This document shows, one piece after another, positions 26,409 to 34,626 of a DNA stretch of 64,000 nt. Positions within the stretch are counted from its first letter, which is position 1. Every line of letters begins with the position of its first letter. Source of the DNA: Sciscionella sediminilitoris (GTDB lineage Bacteria > Actinomycetota > Actinomycetes > Mycobacteriales > Pseudonocardiaceae). The translations under genes were made by a program, and so were the position numbers. The DNA lies in NCBI RefSeq assembly GCF_000737195.2, contig NZ_JALM01000010.1:109815-173814 (forward strand). The letters are read 5' to 3'. The notes below the pieces were generated by a model, which had not been told where the DNA came from, did no database searches, and saw only the letters and a program-made list of their open reading frames with translations.

Positions 26409-26522
26409 CCACACTGGATGGCCTAAGCCCATACCTCGGAGCGTCCAACTTGGCGCAACACCGACTGGCCGTACGGGTAGTCGGCACGCTGGACTCGGCT
26501 GCACGGCTGCGCTTACAGTAAC
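26409..26522. other. Spacer between two divergent KstR boxes
   Basis: This 114-bp stretch separates the operator of the mce4 operon from that of the fadE26 operon. It should hold the two divergent promoters; no further clear repeat, hairpin or reading frame was seen. Confidence 0.5.
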
Positions 26523-26536
26523 TGAAACATGTTCTA
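26523..26536. promoter_or_regulatory. KstR-type operator, fadE26 operon
   Basis: TGAAACATGTTCTA fits TnnAACnnGTTnnA and lies 28 bp before the fadE26 start (26565), in the promoter region of the fadE26-fadE27-fadD17 operon. Confidence 0.85.
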
Positions 26537-26564
26537 GCTTCATGCTCTATCTTCGGAGGTGCGA

Positions 26565-27725
26565 ATGGAGCTGCGTTACGCGGATGAGCAGCTCGCGCTG
26601 CGCGCGGAACTCCGCGAATACTTCGCCGGGCTGATGACCGATGAGCGGCGCGCCGGCCTGGAGACCGGTGACGACTACGGCGACGGGGTGGCCTACAAGG
26701 AGATCGTCCGCCAGCTCGGCAAGGACGGCTGGCTGACCATCGGCTGGCCGAAGGAGTACGGCGGGGCCGGGCGCGGACCGCTGGACCAGTCCATTTTCGC
26801 CGACGAGGCCTCGGCCGCCCGGGTTCCGGTGCCCTTCCTGACCGTGAACACCGTCGGCCCCACGATCATGCGCTACGGCAGCGAGGAGCAGCGCTCCTAC
26901 TACCTGCCCAAGATCTCGGCCGGTGAACTGCACTGCTCGGTCGGCTACTCCGAACCGGGCGCGGGCACCGATCTCGCCTCGCTGCGCACCACCGCGGTGC
27001 TGGACGGGGACGAATGGGTGATCAACGGGCAGAAGATGTGGACGAGCCTGATCCGGTATGCCGACTATGTCTGGCTCGCCTGCCGCACCGAACCCGACGC
27101 CCCCGCGCACAAGGCGATCTCCATGCTGCTGGTACCCACCACGGCGGAAGGCTTCTCCTGGACCCCGGTGCACACCATGGCCGGGCCGACCACGAGCGCG
27201 ACCTACTTCGAGAACGTGCGGGTGCCCAAGGACGCGCTGATCGGTGAGCGCGGCCGCGGCTGGTCGCTGATCACCAACCAGCTCAACGAGGAACGGGTCG
27301 CCCTCTCCCCCTCGGCCCCGCTGTCCGAGGCACTGCGCGCGGTGCTCGACTGGGCGCGCGAGACCGGCGCCATCGAACGCGAATGGGTGCGCGCCAACCT
27401 GGCCGAGGTGCACGCCAAGACCGAGGTCCTGCGGCTGATGAACCTGCGGATCGCCGCGGAGACCGAACAGGTCAAACCCGCGAACGCCTCGGCGACCAAG
27501 ATCTACGGCACCGAACTGTCCACCGAGGGATACCGGCTGCTGATGGAGGTGCTCGGCGCCCGATCGGTGGTGCGCACCGGATCGGCGGACGCGCTGCTGC
27601 GCGGGCGGGTGGAACGGATGCACCGCGCCTCGCTGATCCTGACCTTCGGCGGCGGCACGAACGAGATCCAGCGCGACATCATCGGCGGCCACGGTCTCGG
27701 CCTGCCACTCAACAAGCGGAGGTAG
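26565..27725 (+). CDS. fadE26: Acyl-CoA dehydrogenase ChsE4/FadE26-like subunit
   Basis: A 386-aa acyl-CoA dehydrogenase. FAD/acyl-binding motifs GYSEPGAGTDLASLRT (127-142) and GQKMWTS (155-161) and the C-terminal FGGGTNEIQRDIIG are clear. NEER (241-244) sits close to where M. tuberculosis ChsE4 carries its catalytic Glu. ATG 26565 follows GGAGGT at 26555-26560. In M. tuberculosis this protein pairs with FadE27 as an alpha2beta2 enzyme that desaturates the C26-oyl-CoA of the sterol side chain; the same pair, followed by fadD17 and divergent from hsd4A, is seen here. Confidence 0.87.
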   Translation: MELRYADEQLALRAELREYFAGLMTDERRAGLETGDDYGDGVAYKEIVRQLGKDGWLTIGWPKEYGGAGRGPLDQSIFADEASAARVPVPFLTVNTVGPTIMRYGSEEQRSYYLPKISAGELHCSVGYSEPGAGTDLASLRTTAVLDGDEWVINGQKMWTSLIRYADYVWLACRTEPDAPAHKAISMLLVPTTAEGFSWTPVHTMAGPTTSATYFENVRVPKDALIGERGRGWSLITNQLNEERVALSPSAPLSEALRAVLDWARETGAIEREWVRANLAEVHAKTEVLRLMNLRIAAETEQVKPANASATKIYGTELSTEGYRLLMEVLGARSVVRTGSADALLRGRVERMHRASLILTFGGGTNEIQRDIIGGHGLGLPLNKRR

Positions 27726-27729
27726 CCCA

Positions 27730-28701
27730 GTGGTCGATTTCGCCTACACCGAGACGATGACCGAGATCGCGGGACTGGCGCGCGCGATCCTGGACGACAA
27801 CGTGAACCCGGCCCGCCTCGCCGAGGTGGACGGGTTCAAGCACCGCTTCGACGACGCGCTCTGGCGCAAGCTCATCGGGTCCGGGGTGGTGGCCGCGCTG
27901 CTCCCCGAGGAGCTGGGCGGGGACGGGCTCGGCGCGCTCGAACTCGCCGCGGTGCAGATCGAGCTCGGCCGCGCGCTCGCCCCGGTTCCGCTGCTGGAAA
28001 CGGTGGTGGCCGCGACTGCCTTCGGCACCCCGTTCGAGGCCGGGATCTCCACCGTGGCAACGGAAACCGAACTGTCTGCGGAAGGCTCCGCGCTGACCGG
28101 ATCGGCGAGCCTGGTGCCCTATGCCGCGGCAGCGGAGCAGGCGCTGCTGCTCGGCGCGGACGGCGCGTGGCGGGTCCGGATCGCGGATACCGAACTGACC
28201 GTGCAGGAGCTCGTGGACGGGCGCAGCGCGGCGAAGCTGGAATTCAGCGGGGTGACCGGGGTCCGGCTGGACTGCGCACCGGGAGAGATGCGGGACCGGC
28301 TCGCCCTCGGCCGCTGCGCGCACCAGCTCGGCGTGCTCGAGCGCGCCCTCGAGCTCACCGCGGAGTACGCGCGCACCCGCGAGCAGTTCGGCCGCCCGAT
28401 CGGCAGTTTCCAGGCGGTCAGCCACCGGCTCGCGGACTGCTACATCGACATCGAGGCGCTGCGGCTGACCCTGTGGCAGGCGGTGACCTCGGGGACCGCG
28501 GTCGATCTGGCCACCGTGCGCTATCACGCCGCCGAGGCCGGACACCGGGTCGCGCACGCCGCGGTGCACGTGCACGGCGGGGCCGGACTGGACATGGACA
28601 ACGCACTGCACCGGTTCTTCCTCGCGGCCAAGCGCAACGAGTTCGCGATCGGAGCGGCGCGGGAAACCCTCGTCGAGCTCGGCGGGCTGCTCGCTCGATG
28701 A
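27730..28701 (+). CDS. fadE27: Acyl-CoA dehydrogenase ChsE5/FadE27-like subunit
   Basis: A 323-aa acyl-CoA dehydrogenase-like protein, shorter than ordinary ACADs. ARTREQFGRPIGSFQAVSHR (about 215-234) and HGGAGLDMDNALHRFF are recognisable, but it lacks part of the active-site set of its partner, as expected for the beta subunit of the ChsE4-ChsE5 heteromer. GTG start at 27730, 4 bp after the fadE26 stop, with GGAGG just upstream; its stop overlaps the fadD17 start. Confidence 0.83.
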   Translation: MVDFAYTETMTEIAGLARAILDDNVNPARLAEVDGFKHRFDDALWRKLIGSGVVAALLPEELGGDGLGALELAAVQIELGRALAPVPLLETVVAATAFGTPFEAGISTVATETELSAEGSALTGSASLVPYAAAAEQALLLGADGAWRVRIADTELTVQELVDGRSAAKLEFSGVTGVRLDCAPGEMRDRLALGRCAHQLGVLERALELTAEYARTREQFGRPIGSFQAVSHRLADCYIDIEALRLTLWQAVTSGTAVDLATVRYHAAEAGHRVAHAAVHVHGGAGLDMDNALHRFFLAAKRNEFAIGAARETLVELGGLLAR

Positions 28702-30251
28702 CCACGGTCACCGAACTGCTTTCCGGTCTCGCCGAGGAACACGGCACCGGGATCCGCACCAGGGACGAGTTCCGGACCTGGGCCGAGCACCTGCTCGACG
28801 CCCGCCGCAGGGTGACCGCGCTGCACGGGCTGTGCCGGCGGGACCGGCCGCCGCACATCGGGGTGCTCGCCGCGAACGGCATCGAGTTCTCCGCGCTGCT
28901 CGCCGGTGCCGCGCTCGGCGGGATGGTGCTCGTCGGGCTCAATCCCACCCGGCGCGGTGCGGCGCTCGCCGCCGACATCCGGAAGACCGACTGTGCCGCG
29001 GTGCTCACCGACGCCGAACACGTGGCACTGCTCGAGGACAGTCCCGTCCCGGTGCTCGAACTGGACGGCGAATCCTGGGCCAGCCGGGTTCGCGCGGCCG
29101 AACCCGCCGAGATCCGGCCCGCCTCGCCCGAGGATCTGCTCATGCTGATCTTCACCTCCGGCACCAGCGCGGAACCGAAGGCGGTGTGCTGCACGCACGG
29201 CAAGATCGCCGATCCGGGGCTGATGCTCGCGCGGCGGTTCGGGCTCGGGCGCGGCGACACGCTCTACGGGGCGATGCCGATGTTCCACTCCAACGCCATC
29301 CTTGCCTGCTGGTCGGTGGCACTGGCCGCGGGCGCGAATCTCGCACTGCGCAAGCGATTCTCCGCTTCGGGTTTTCTGCCGGACGTCCGGTTCTTCGGCG
29401 CGAGCTATGCCAACTACGTCGGGCGCCCGCTGTCCTATGTGCTCGCGACCCCACGCGCCGAAAACGACACGGAGAACCCACTGCGGATCGTGTACGGCAA
29501 CGAGGGGAATCCGGCGCACATCAAGGAGTTCGCCGAGCGGTTCGACTGCACCGTGATCGACGCCTACGGCTCCACCGAGGGCGGGGTCGCGATCTCCCGC
29601 ACCCCGGAGACCCCGGACTCCGCGCTCGGCCCGCTCACCGAGAACCTCGACATCCGGCACCCGGAAACCGGAGAATCCTGCCCGGTGGCCGAATTCGACG
29701 CCGAGGGACAGCTGACCAATCCCCGCGAGGCGATCGGTGAACTGGTCAACACCGCGGGCGCGGGCATGTTCACCGGCTACTACAAGGACGACTCCGCCGA
29801 ACGGGAACGGCTCGTCCAGGGCTGCTACCACACCGGAGACCTCGTCTACCGGGACGCGCAGGGGTTCTGCTACTTCGTCGGGCGCACCGGGGACTGGCTG
29901 CGGGTGGACGGGGAGAACCTCGGCACCGCGCCGATCGAGCGCGCCATCGGCGAATGGGAATGCGCCGCCGAGGTCGCCGTGTACGCGGTGCCCGACGAGA
30001 CCGTCGGCGACCAGGTGATGGCCGCGATCGTGCCACGCCCGCGCACCGGTCCCGATCCGCGCGAATTCAGTGCGTGGATCGCCGGACAGCGCGATCTCGG
30101 CCCCAAACAGCTGCCCCGCTTCGTGCGCATCTGCGCCGAGCTTCCTCGCACCGCGACCTTCAAGGTGCGCAAACGGGAACTGACCGAGCAGGGCATCGCG
30201 ACGAGCGATCCGGTGTGGGTGCGAGAGAACGGCAGCTACCACGCCCGGTAG
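28698..30251 (+). CDS. fadD17: FadD17-like acyl-CoA synthetase
   Basis: A 517-aa adenylate-forming ligase. The AMP-binding motif IFTSGTSAEPKAV spans 151-163, YGSTEGG is the A5 motif, and HTGDLVYRD plus GRTGDWLRVDGEN are the hinge motifs. In M. tuberculosis FadD17 activates sterol side-chain carboxylates with CoA, and the gene follows fadE27 there as well. ATG 28698 overlaps the fadE27 stop by 4 bp. Confidence 0.83.
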   Translation: MTTVTELLSGLAEEHGTGIRTRDEFRTWAEHLLDARRRVTALHGLCRRDRPPHIGVLAANGIEFSALLAGAALGGMVLVGLNPTRRGAALAADIRKTDCAAVLTDAEHVALLEDSPVPVLELDGESWASRVRAAEPAEIRPASPEDLLMLIFTSGTSAEPKAVCCTHGKIADPGLMLARRFGLGRGDTLYGAMPMFHSNAILACWSVALAAGANLALRKRFSASGFLPDVRFFGASYANYVGRPLSYVLATPRAENDTENPLRIVYGNEGNPAHIKEFAERFDCTVIDAYGSTEGGVAISRTPETPDSALGPLTENLDIRHPETGESCPVAEFDAEGQLTNPREAIGELVNTAGAGMFTGYYKDDSAERERLVQGCYHTGDLVYRDAQGFCYFVGRTGDWLRVDGENLGTAPIERAIGEWECAAEVAVYAVPDETVGDQVMAAIVPRPRTGPDPREFSAWIAGQRDLGPKQLPRFVRICAELPRTATFKVRKRELTEQGIATSDPVWVRENGSYHAR

Positions 30252-30262
30252 GTTCGCATGGT

Positions 30263-30961
30263 GTGACCACCGCTGAACTGCGCGGGCTGACCGTGCACGT
30301 CGACACCGGCCGGTGGAGCGAGACGGTACTGGACTCGGTCCACCTCGAGGTTCCCGCGGGCCGGATCACCGCGCTGCTCGGGGAATCCGGCTGCGGCAAG
30401 TCCATGCTCGCCGCCGCGCTGGCGGGCTCGCTTCCCGCGGTCGCGCACAGCACCGGGGATGTGCGCCTGCACGGCGCCGTCGGCCTGGTGCCGCAGTTCG
30501 GGGTCACGGCCTTCGCGGCGCACCGTTCCGTGGGCGCGCAGCTGCGCGAACGTCAGCGGCCGCGGCACGGGATGCGGGTCGAGGACGCCTGCGCGGCGGC
30601 GCTGTATCCGACCGAACTGCTCGAGCTGTATCCACAGCAGCATTCCGGTGGTCAGATCCAGCGTGCCGCGCTGGCCGCCGCCCTGCTGCCCGGTCCCGAT
30701 CTTCTCATCGTGGACGAGCCGAGCGCCTCCCTCGACATGGGCACCGCCTATCGGGTGTGGGCCGCTCTTCGGGCCTACGCCGATACCGGGGCCGCCGTGC
30801 TGACCATCACCCACGACGTGCTGCTGCTGACCGAAACCGGGGTCGCCGACCGGATCGCGATCATGCGCGAGGGCCGTATCATCGCGATCGGGACACCGGC
30901 CGAGATCCGCGCCCTCGAAGATCCTTATGTGCGGGGATTCTTCCAGCAGATCGGCCAGTAG
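30263..30961 (+). CDS. Orphan ABC transporter ATP-binding protein (Dpp/Nik-like)
   Basis: A 232-aa ABC ATPase with Walker A GESGCGKS (40-47), signature HSGGQIQR, Walker B LLIVDEPSAS and the H-loop THD. Overall it resembles one half of peptide/nickel importer ATPases. GTG 30263 is 12 bp after the fadD17 stop. No permease, binding protein or second ATPase is nearby, and the next 500 bp are non-coding, so the gene may be an isolated remnant of a larger cassette or may work with distant partners. Confidence 0.75.
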   Translation: MTTAELRGLTVHVDTGRWSETVLDSVHLEVPAGRITALLGESGCGKSMLAAALAGSLPAVAHSTGDVRLHGAVGLVPQFGVTAFAAHRSVGAQLRERQRPRHGMRVEDACAAALYPTELLELYPQQHSGGQIQRAALAAALLPGPDLLIVDEPSASLDMGTAYRVWAALRAYADTGAAVLTITHDVLLLTETGVADRIAIMREGRIIAIGTPAEIRALEDPYVRGFFQQIGQ

Positions 30962-31157
30962 TACGCAATGCCTGGGCCGTCGCTTCGCGGTACGCGCCCC
31001 GCCTCCGCAGCCCCGCAGCAAGATCAACTTGCCCCGGGAGCAGTGGCTGGTTGTGCTGTTCGGGCACGTCGGTGACGGTTCGACATGCCGGGGACGGTCC
31101 TGAAGTGGGTGAGGGCCTCCGGGTTCGGTGTGTATCACCACGAAACAGAACAGCTAA

Positions 31158-31187
31158 TCCATTGAGGTGATTCTCCAATGTTGCCAC
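31158..31187. repeat. 30-bp direct repeat, copy 1
   Basis: Identical over 30 bp to 31402-31431. The core runs from TCCATTGAGG to ATGTTGCCAC and contains short inverted arms CATTG/CAATG. The copies are 244 bp apart, start to start. Confidence 0.9.
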
Positions 31188-31401
31188 CGCAGCAGAGTGG
31201 CGGCTGGCCATGCGGGACCGGCAGATCACCCGCCGCGCGGCCAAAGGGCTCCCGCGGTCGCACGCAGCACCTGGGACGTTTACCTCGACGGCGTAGCCGG
31301 GCGTGACACCCCGATACACCAAACGCGCCGCCCATCACCAGTCCGAACTCACCATCGCGGCGATCATTCTCTGGCCCCGATGACCTACCGACAACACGTA
31401 G

Positions 31402-31431
31402 TCCATTGAGGTGATTCTCCAATGTTGCCAC
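31402..31431. repeat. 30-bp direct repeat, copy 2
   Basis: Second exact copy, ending 33 bp before the HNH gene start. TTGCCA within it (31425-31430) could act as a -35 box, with AT-rich TATGGTAGTATAGAT (31447-31461) supplying a -10. So the repeat may be a duplicated promoter or operator for the DUF222 gene. Confidence 0.9.
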
Positions 31432-31464
31432 GGAAAAGCACCTCCATATGGTAGTATAGATATT

Positions 31465-32697
31465 ATGAGCACTGGGGAAATTGGCGCAATACTGTCGAGC
31501 CGGGAGCGGCTTGACCGGTTCATCGAACAGGCCGCGATCGTGCGCCGCGCGGAGGCGGAATTGTTGTCTCAGCTTGCGGATTTGGACAAGGAAGGTGCGC
31601 CGGTCGAGTTCGGGTACTGTGGTTCGGCGGCGACTCTGGCTCAGGATGTGTTGCGGATCAGTCGTGCTGAGGCTCGCAGAATGGCCGAACGAGCGCGCGC
31701 ACTGTTTGGTGCGCTCGGCATCAGTGGGGAACCGCTGTCCCCGGATCTACCGAACACCGCGGAAGCCTATTCACGTGGTGAGGTCGGTGTCGAACACGTG
31801 GACCGAATCCGCACATTCGCCGCCGAGTTGCCCGCTGAGGTGTTGATCGGGAACACCTGGCCGATCGCAGAAAAAGCCCTCGCCGAGATCGCCGGTGAAG
31901 TGGGCCCGCGTGGGCTTGTCCGGCCGATCCGGAAACTACGGGCGCGCCTCGACCCGGACGGGCAGGAACCCACCGATCGCGAACCTGTCCGTCCGGATCG
32001 GGAGATCTGGCTCCGGCAACACGCAAACCAGTGGGAAATCCGGGGTCGCCTGGACTATGAAACCGGGTTGAAACTCCGCAGTGTTCTCGATGCGCTCGGG
32101 AAACCCCGCAGTGCCGAGGCTAACGGCGGAACACCCGACACGCGCACCCCGCCCGAGCGCGACGCCGACGCGTTCGCCGACATTGTCCAACTCGCCGCCA
32201 ATCCGGAAAACCTCCCCGAATCAGGCGGCGAACCCTTCACGATTATGGTGACGATGAGCGAACAAGCCCTGCGGGATGGCATCGGCCACGCCACCACCAT
32301 GGACGGCAGCACCATCCCTGCCACCCAGTTGCGCCGAATCGCCTGCGACGCCGGAATCATTCCGACGGTGTTGGGAAGCGAGGGGGAAGTGCTCGACATG
32401 GGATGCCGCGACCGCACCGCACCACCCAAACTCAGACGACGACTCACCGCCAGAGACCACGGCTGCGCCCACCCCGACTGCGATAAACCACCCGCACTCA
32501 CCCAAGCCCACCACATCCACCACCACGCCAACGGCGGCCACACCACCGAGAACAACATGGTGCTGCTCTGCGCCCACCACCATCGCATGATCCACCACAC
32601 CGCATGGCAAGTCCGCATCACCAACGGCATACCCGAGTTCACCCCACCCGGCTACCGATCCGGAGCACGGGTCGCGGCGTCGAGGAATTCCAGCTGA
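31465..32697 (+). CDS. DUF222 / 13E12-type HNH endonuclease
   Basis: A 410-aa protein: an N-terminal helical DUF222 domain (about 10-260) and a C-terminal HNH nuclease domain with CAHPDCDKPP, AHHIHHHANGG and LLCAHHHRMIH, giving the Cys pairs and His residues of the zinc-supported HNH fold. DUF222-HNH proteins form large multicopy families in actinobacteria, some linked to 13E12 repeat elements; the cellular role is unknown. Codon use is less GC-rich than the neighbours (TTG, TCT, GAT are frequent), and its last 46 bp overlap the convergent hydrolase gene, both signs of later arrival. Confidence 0.85.
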   Translation: MSTGEIGAILSSRERLDRFIEQAAIVRRAEAELLSQLADLDKEGAPVEFGYCGSAATLAQDVLRISRAEARRMAERARALFGALGISGEPLSPDLPNTAEAYSRGEVGVEHVDRIRTFAAELPAEVLIGNTWPIAEKALAEIAGEVGPRGLVRPIRKLRARLDPDGQEPTDREPVRPDREIWLRQHANQWEIRGRLDYETGLKLRSVLDALGKPRSAEANGGTPDTRTPPERDADAFADIVQLAANPENLPESGGEPFTIMVTMSEQALRDGIGHATTMDGSTIPATQLRRIACDAGIIPTVLGSEGEVLDMGCRDRTAPPKLRRRLTARDHGCAHPDCDKPPALTQAHHIHHHANGGHTTENNMVLLCAHHHRMIHHTAWQVRITNGIPEFTPPGYRSGARVAASRNSS

Positions 32698-33512
32698 TCG
32701 GCGAGCAGATCGGCGCGTTGCAGAACCGCGAAATGGTCGTCCGGGTAACCGCGCACCCGCGAGCCGGGAATGCGCGCCGCAAGCCTGCGCACGGCCGCTG
32801 CCGGGGCGATCGTGTCCCGTTCGGCCGCCGCCAGGAACACGGGCGCGGTGATCCGGTTCGTGCGCACCGGGAACAGCAGCGGCCAGCTGCGCACGGTGAA
32901 CCGGGCGGCGAGTTCGTTGCGCCAGGAAGCCCCCTCGGTCAGGGCCCGGAACCCGGCGAGGGCACCGGGAGAACGGACGACCGCAACCCCGTGCTCGGCG
33001 ACCGCGGGCACCGTGACCGGCGAACGGTAGGCGTCCCGCATCCCGGCGACGGCAAGCCGCAGCAGGTTGACCGGCGGCTGACCCCGAGTGGTGGCCAGCA
33101 TCGAGGCCATCGGCGCGGTGGCCAGCACGGCGGCGAGATCACCGCGCCGCGCCGCGAGCTCCAGCACGTGCCGCCCACTGTAGGAATAGCCCCAGGCCAC
33201 GAGCCGTCGCACCCCGGGAAGCCCGGCCGCATGGGCGAGCACCCGGGCGTAGTCGGCGCGCTGGCGGAGCGGATCGACCAACTGCCGCGGAATTCCCTCG
33301 CTCGCACCGAGACAACCGAAATCGAACAACAGCACGGTATGCCCCGCCGCGGCGAACGCCTCCGCGAACCGGGGAAGGCCGTGTTCGCGGCACAGGGCGA
33401 GCCCGTTCGCCATGACCACGCAGTGCCCCGATCCGCGCCCGCGCGGGCGATAACACCACGCGGCGAGCGCACCGGAAGGCGTGCCGATCCGGTGATCCTC
33501 ACGATCGGGCAT
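32652..33512 (-). CDS. Alpha/beta hydrolase
   Basis: A 286-aa alpha/beta hydrolase with the nucleophile elbow GYSYSG (Ser110), a preceding LLFDFGCLGASEG loop, a late acid in AAAERDTIAP and a His in DDHFAVL. Substrate unknown. It is third in the fadD19 operon (8 bp after the flavoprotein), so a role in sterol side-chain or ester processing is possible. Its 3' end overlaps the convergent HNH gene by 46 bp. Confidence 0.72.
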   Translation of the reverse strand: MPDREDHRIGTPSGALAAWCYRPRGRGSGHCVVMANGLALCREHGLPRFAEAFAAAGHTVLLFDFGCLGASEGIPRQLVDPLRQRADYARVLAHAAGLPGVRRLVAWGYSYSGRHVLELAARRGDLAAVLATAPMASMLATTRGQPPVNLLRLAVAGMRDAYRSPVTVPAVAEHGVAVVRSPGALAGFRALTEGASWRNELAARFTVRSWPLLFPVRTNRITAPVFLAAAERDTIAPAAAVRRLAARIPGSRVRGYPDDHFAVLQRADLLADQLEFLDAATRAPDR

Positions 33513-33520
33513 CGCGGGCG

Positions 33521-34624
33521 TCAGTCGAACCGCTTGCCGAGGTTCCCGATCGTGCTCCGCGCCTGTTCCACGAGCTCGTCCATCAGCTCGGCGACCGGGC
33601 GGATCTCGTTCATCCGCCCCACGATCTGGCCGACCGGCATCGCGACCGCGCTCGGATCCTCGGCGGCCGACATCCGTTGGTGTGCCTCACTGACGAGCAG
33701 GTTCTGCAGCGGCATGGGCAACGGTTCCGGGGCGCCCGAGGCCTGCCAGGCATCGGTCCACCTGGTGCGCAGCAACCGCGCGGGCTTGCCGGTGTAGATC
33801 CGGGAACGCACGGTGTCCGAGGAAGTGGCCGCGAGCAGGGCACGCTGCACGGCCGACTGCCCTCCCCCGCTGAGCTGGTTCTCGGCGGTGGTCAGCCAGT
33901 AGGAACCCATCCACGCCCCGTCCGCGCCCAAGGCGAGCGCGGCGGCGAGCTGGCGCCCCGAACCGATCCCGCCCGCGGCGAGCACCGGAACCTCGCTGCC
34001 CACGGCGTCCACCACCTCGGGGACGAGCACCATGGTGGCGATCTCCCCGGTGTGCCCACCGGCCTCATGTCCTTGCGCCACAATGACATCCACCCCGCGC
34101 TCGACATGACGGCGGGCGTGCTCGGCCTTCCCGGCCAGCGCGGCGACCGGCACCCCGGCCTCGTGCACCCGGGCGATCACATCGTCCGGCGGCGAACCCA
34201 GCGCGTTGGCCACGAGCTTGACCGGATGCCCCAGCGCCACATCCACGTGCGAACGCGCCACCGAGTGCAGCCAGCCCAGTACCCCGGAATTACGGTCCCC
34301 TTCCGGAAGGGCGGGCACCCCGAGATCACGCAGGGTCCGGTCCACGAATTCCTTGTGCTCGGCGGGAATCATCGCCTCGAGGTCCACTTCCCCACCCTCG
34401 GTGGGGATCTTCGCGGGCATCACGATGTCCACACCGTAGGGCTTGCCCTCGGTGTTCTCGTCCATCCAGTCGAGTACCCGGTCGAGCTCCTCGGCGTCGT
34501 TGAACCGCACGCAGCCGAGCATGCCCAGACCACCCGCGCGAGAAACCGCGGCGGCGACATGTTCGGAGGGGGTGAACGCGAAGATCGGGTGCTCGATACC
34601 GAACCGCTCACAGATAGAGCTCAT
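33521..34624 (-). CDS. Nitronate monooxygenase-family flavoprotein
   Basis: A 367-aa FMN TIM-barrel protein of the nitronate monooxygenase family. FGIEHPIFAFTPSEHVA opens the barrel; AQGHEAGGHTGEI and PVLAAGGIGSGRQLAAALALG (phosphate-binding loops) are diagnostic. The overall pattern is that of the Rv1533-like actinobacterial group, not of IpdC. It follows fadD19 by 2 bp and so belongs to the KstR-box operon; whether it acts on a steroid or removes a toxic by-product is unknown. Confidence 0.8.
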   Translation of the reverse strand: MSSICERFGIEHPIFAFTPSEHVAAAVSRAGGLGMLGCVRFNDAEELDRVLDWMDENTEGKPYGVDIVMPAKIPTEGGEVDLEAMIPAEHKEFVDRTLRDLGVPALPEGDRNSGVLGWLHSVARSHVDVALGHPVKLVANALGSPPDDVIARVHEAGVPVAALAGKAEHARRHVERGVDVIVAQGHEAGGHTGEIATMVLVPEVVDAVGSEVPVLAAGGIGSGRQLAAALALGADGAWMGSYWLTTAENQLSGGGQSAVQRALLAATSSDTVRSRIYTGKPARLLRTRWTDAWQASGAPEPLPMPLQNLLVSEAHQRMSAAEDPSAVAMPVGQIVGRMNEIRPVAELMDELVEQARSTIGNLGKRFD

Positions 34625-34626
34625 CC

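Larger units (their letters stand above)
30962..31464. other. Non-coding stretch with duplicated 30-bp element
   Basis: About 500 bp with no supported gene. It contains both copies of the 30-bp repeat. A reading frame at 31167-31409 starts inside the first copy but shows no domain and has Arg/Pro/His-rich, non-protein-like composition, so it is not called. The region may be degraded flank of the HNH gene. Confidence 0.6.

Noticed and set aside
31167..31409. Small frame between the two 30-bp repeats
   Set aside because: It begins inside a repeat, shows no domain, and its composition is not protein-like.
31158..31431. Phage-type attachment sites
   Set aside because: No integrase, tRNA or phage gene lies nearby; the copies are only 244 bp apart.
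33521..34624. IpdC as identity of the flavoprotein
   Set aside because: N-terminal FGIEHPIFAFTPSEHVA and overall pattern match the other nitronate monooxygenase group (Rv1533-like).
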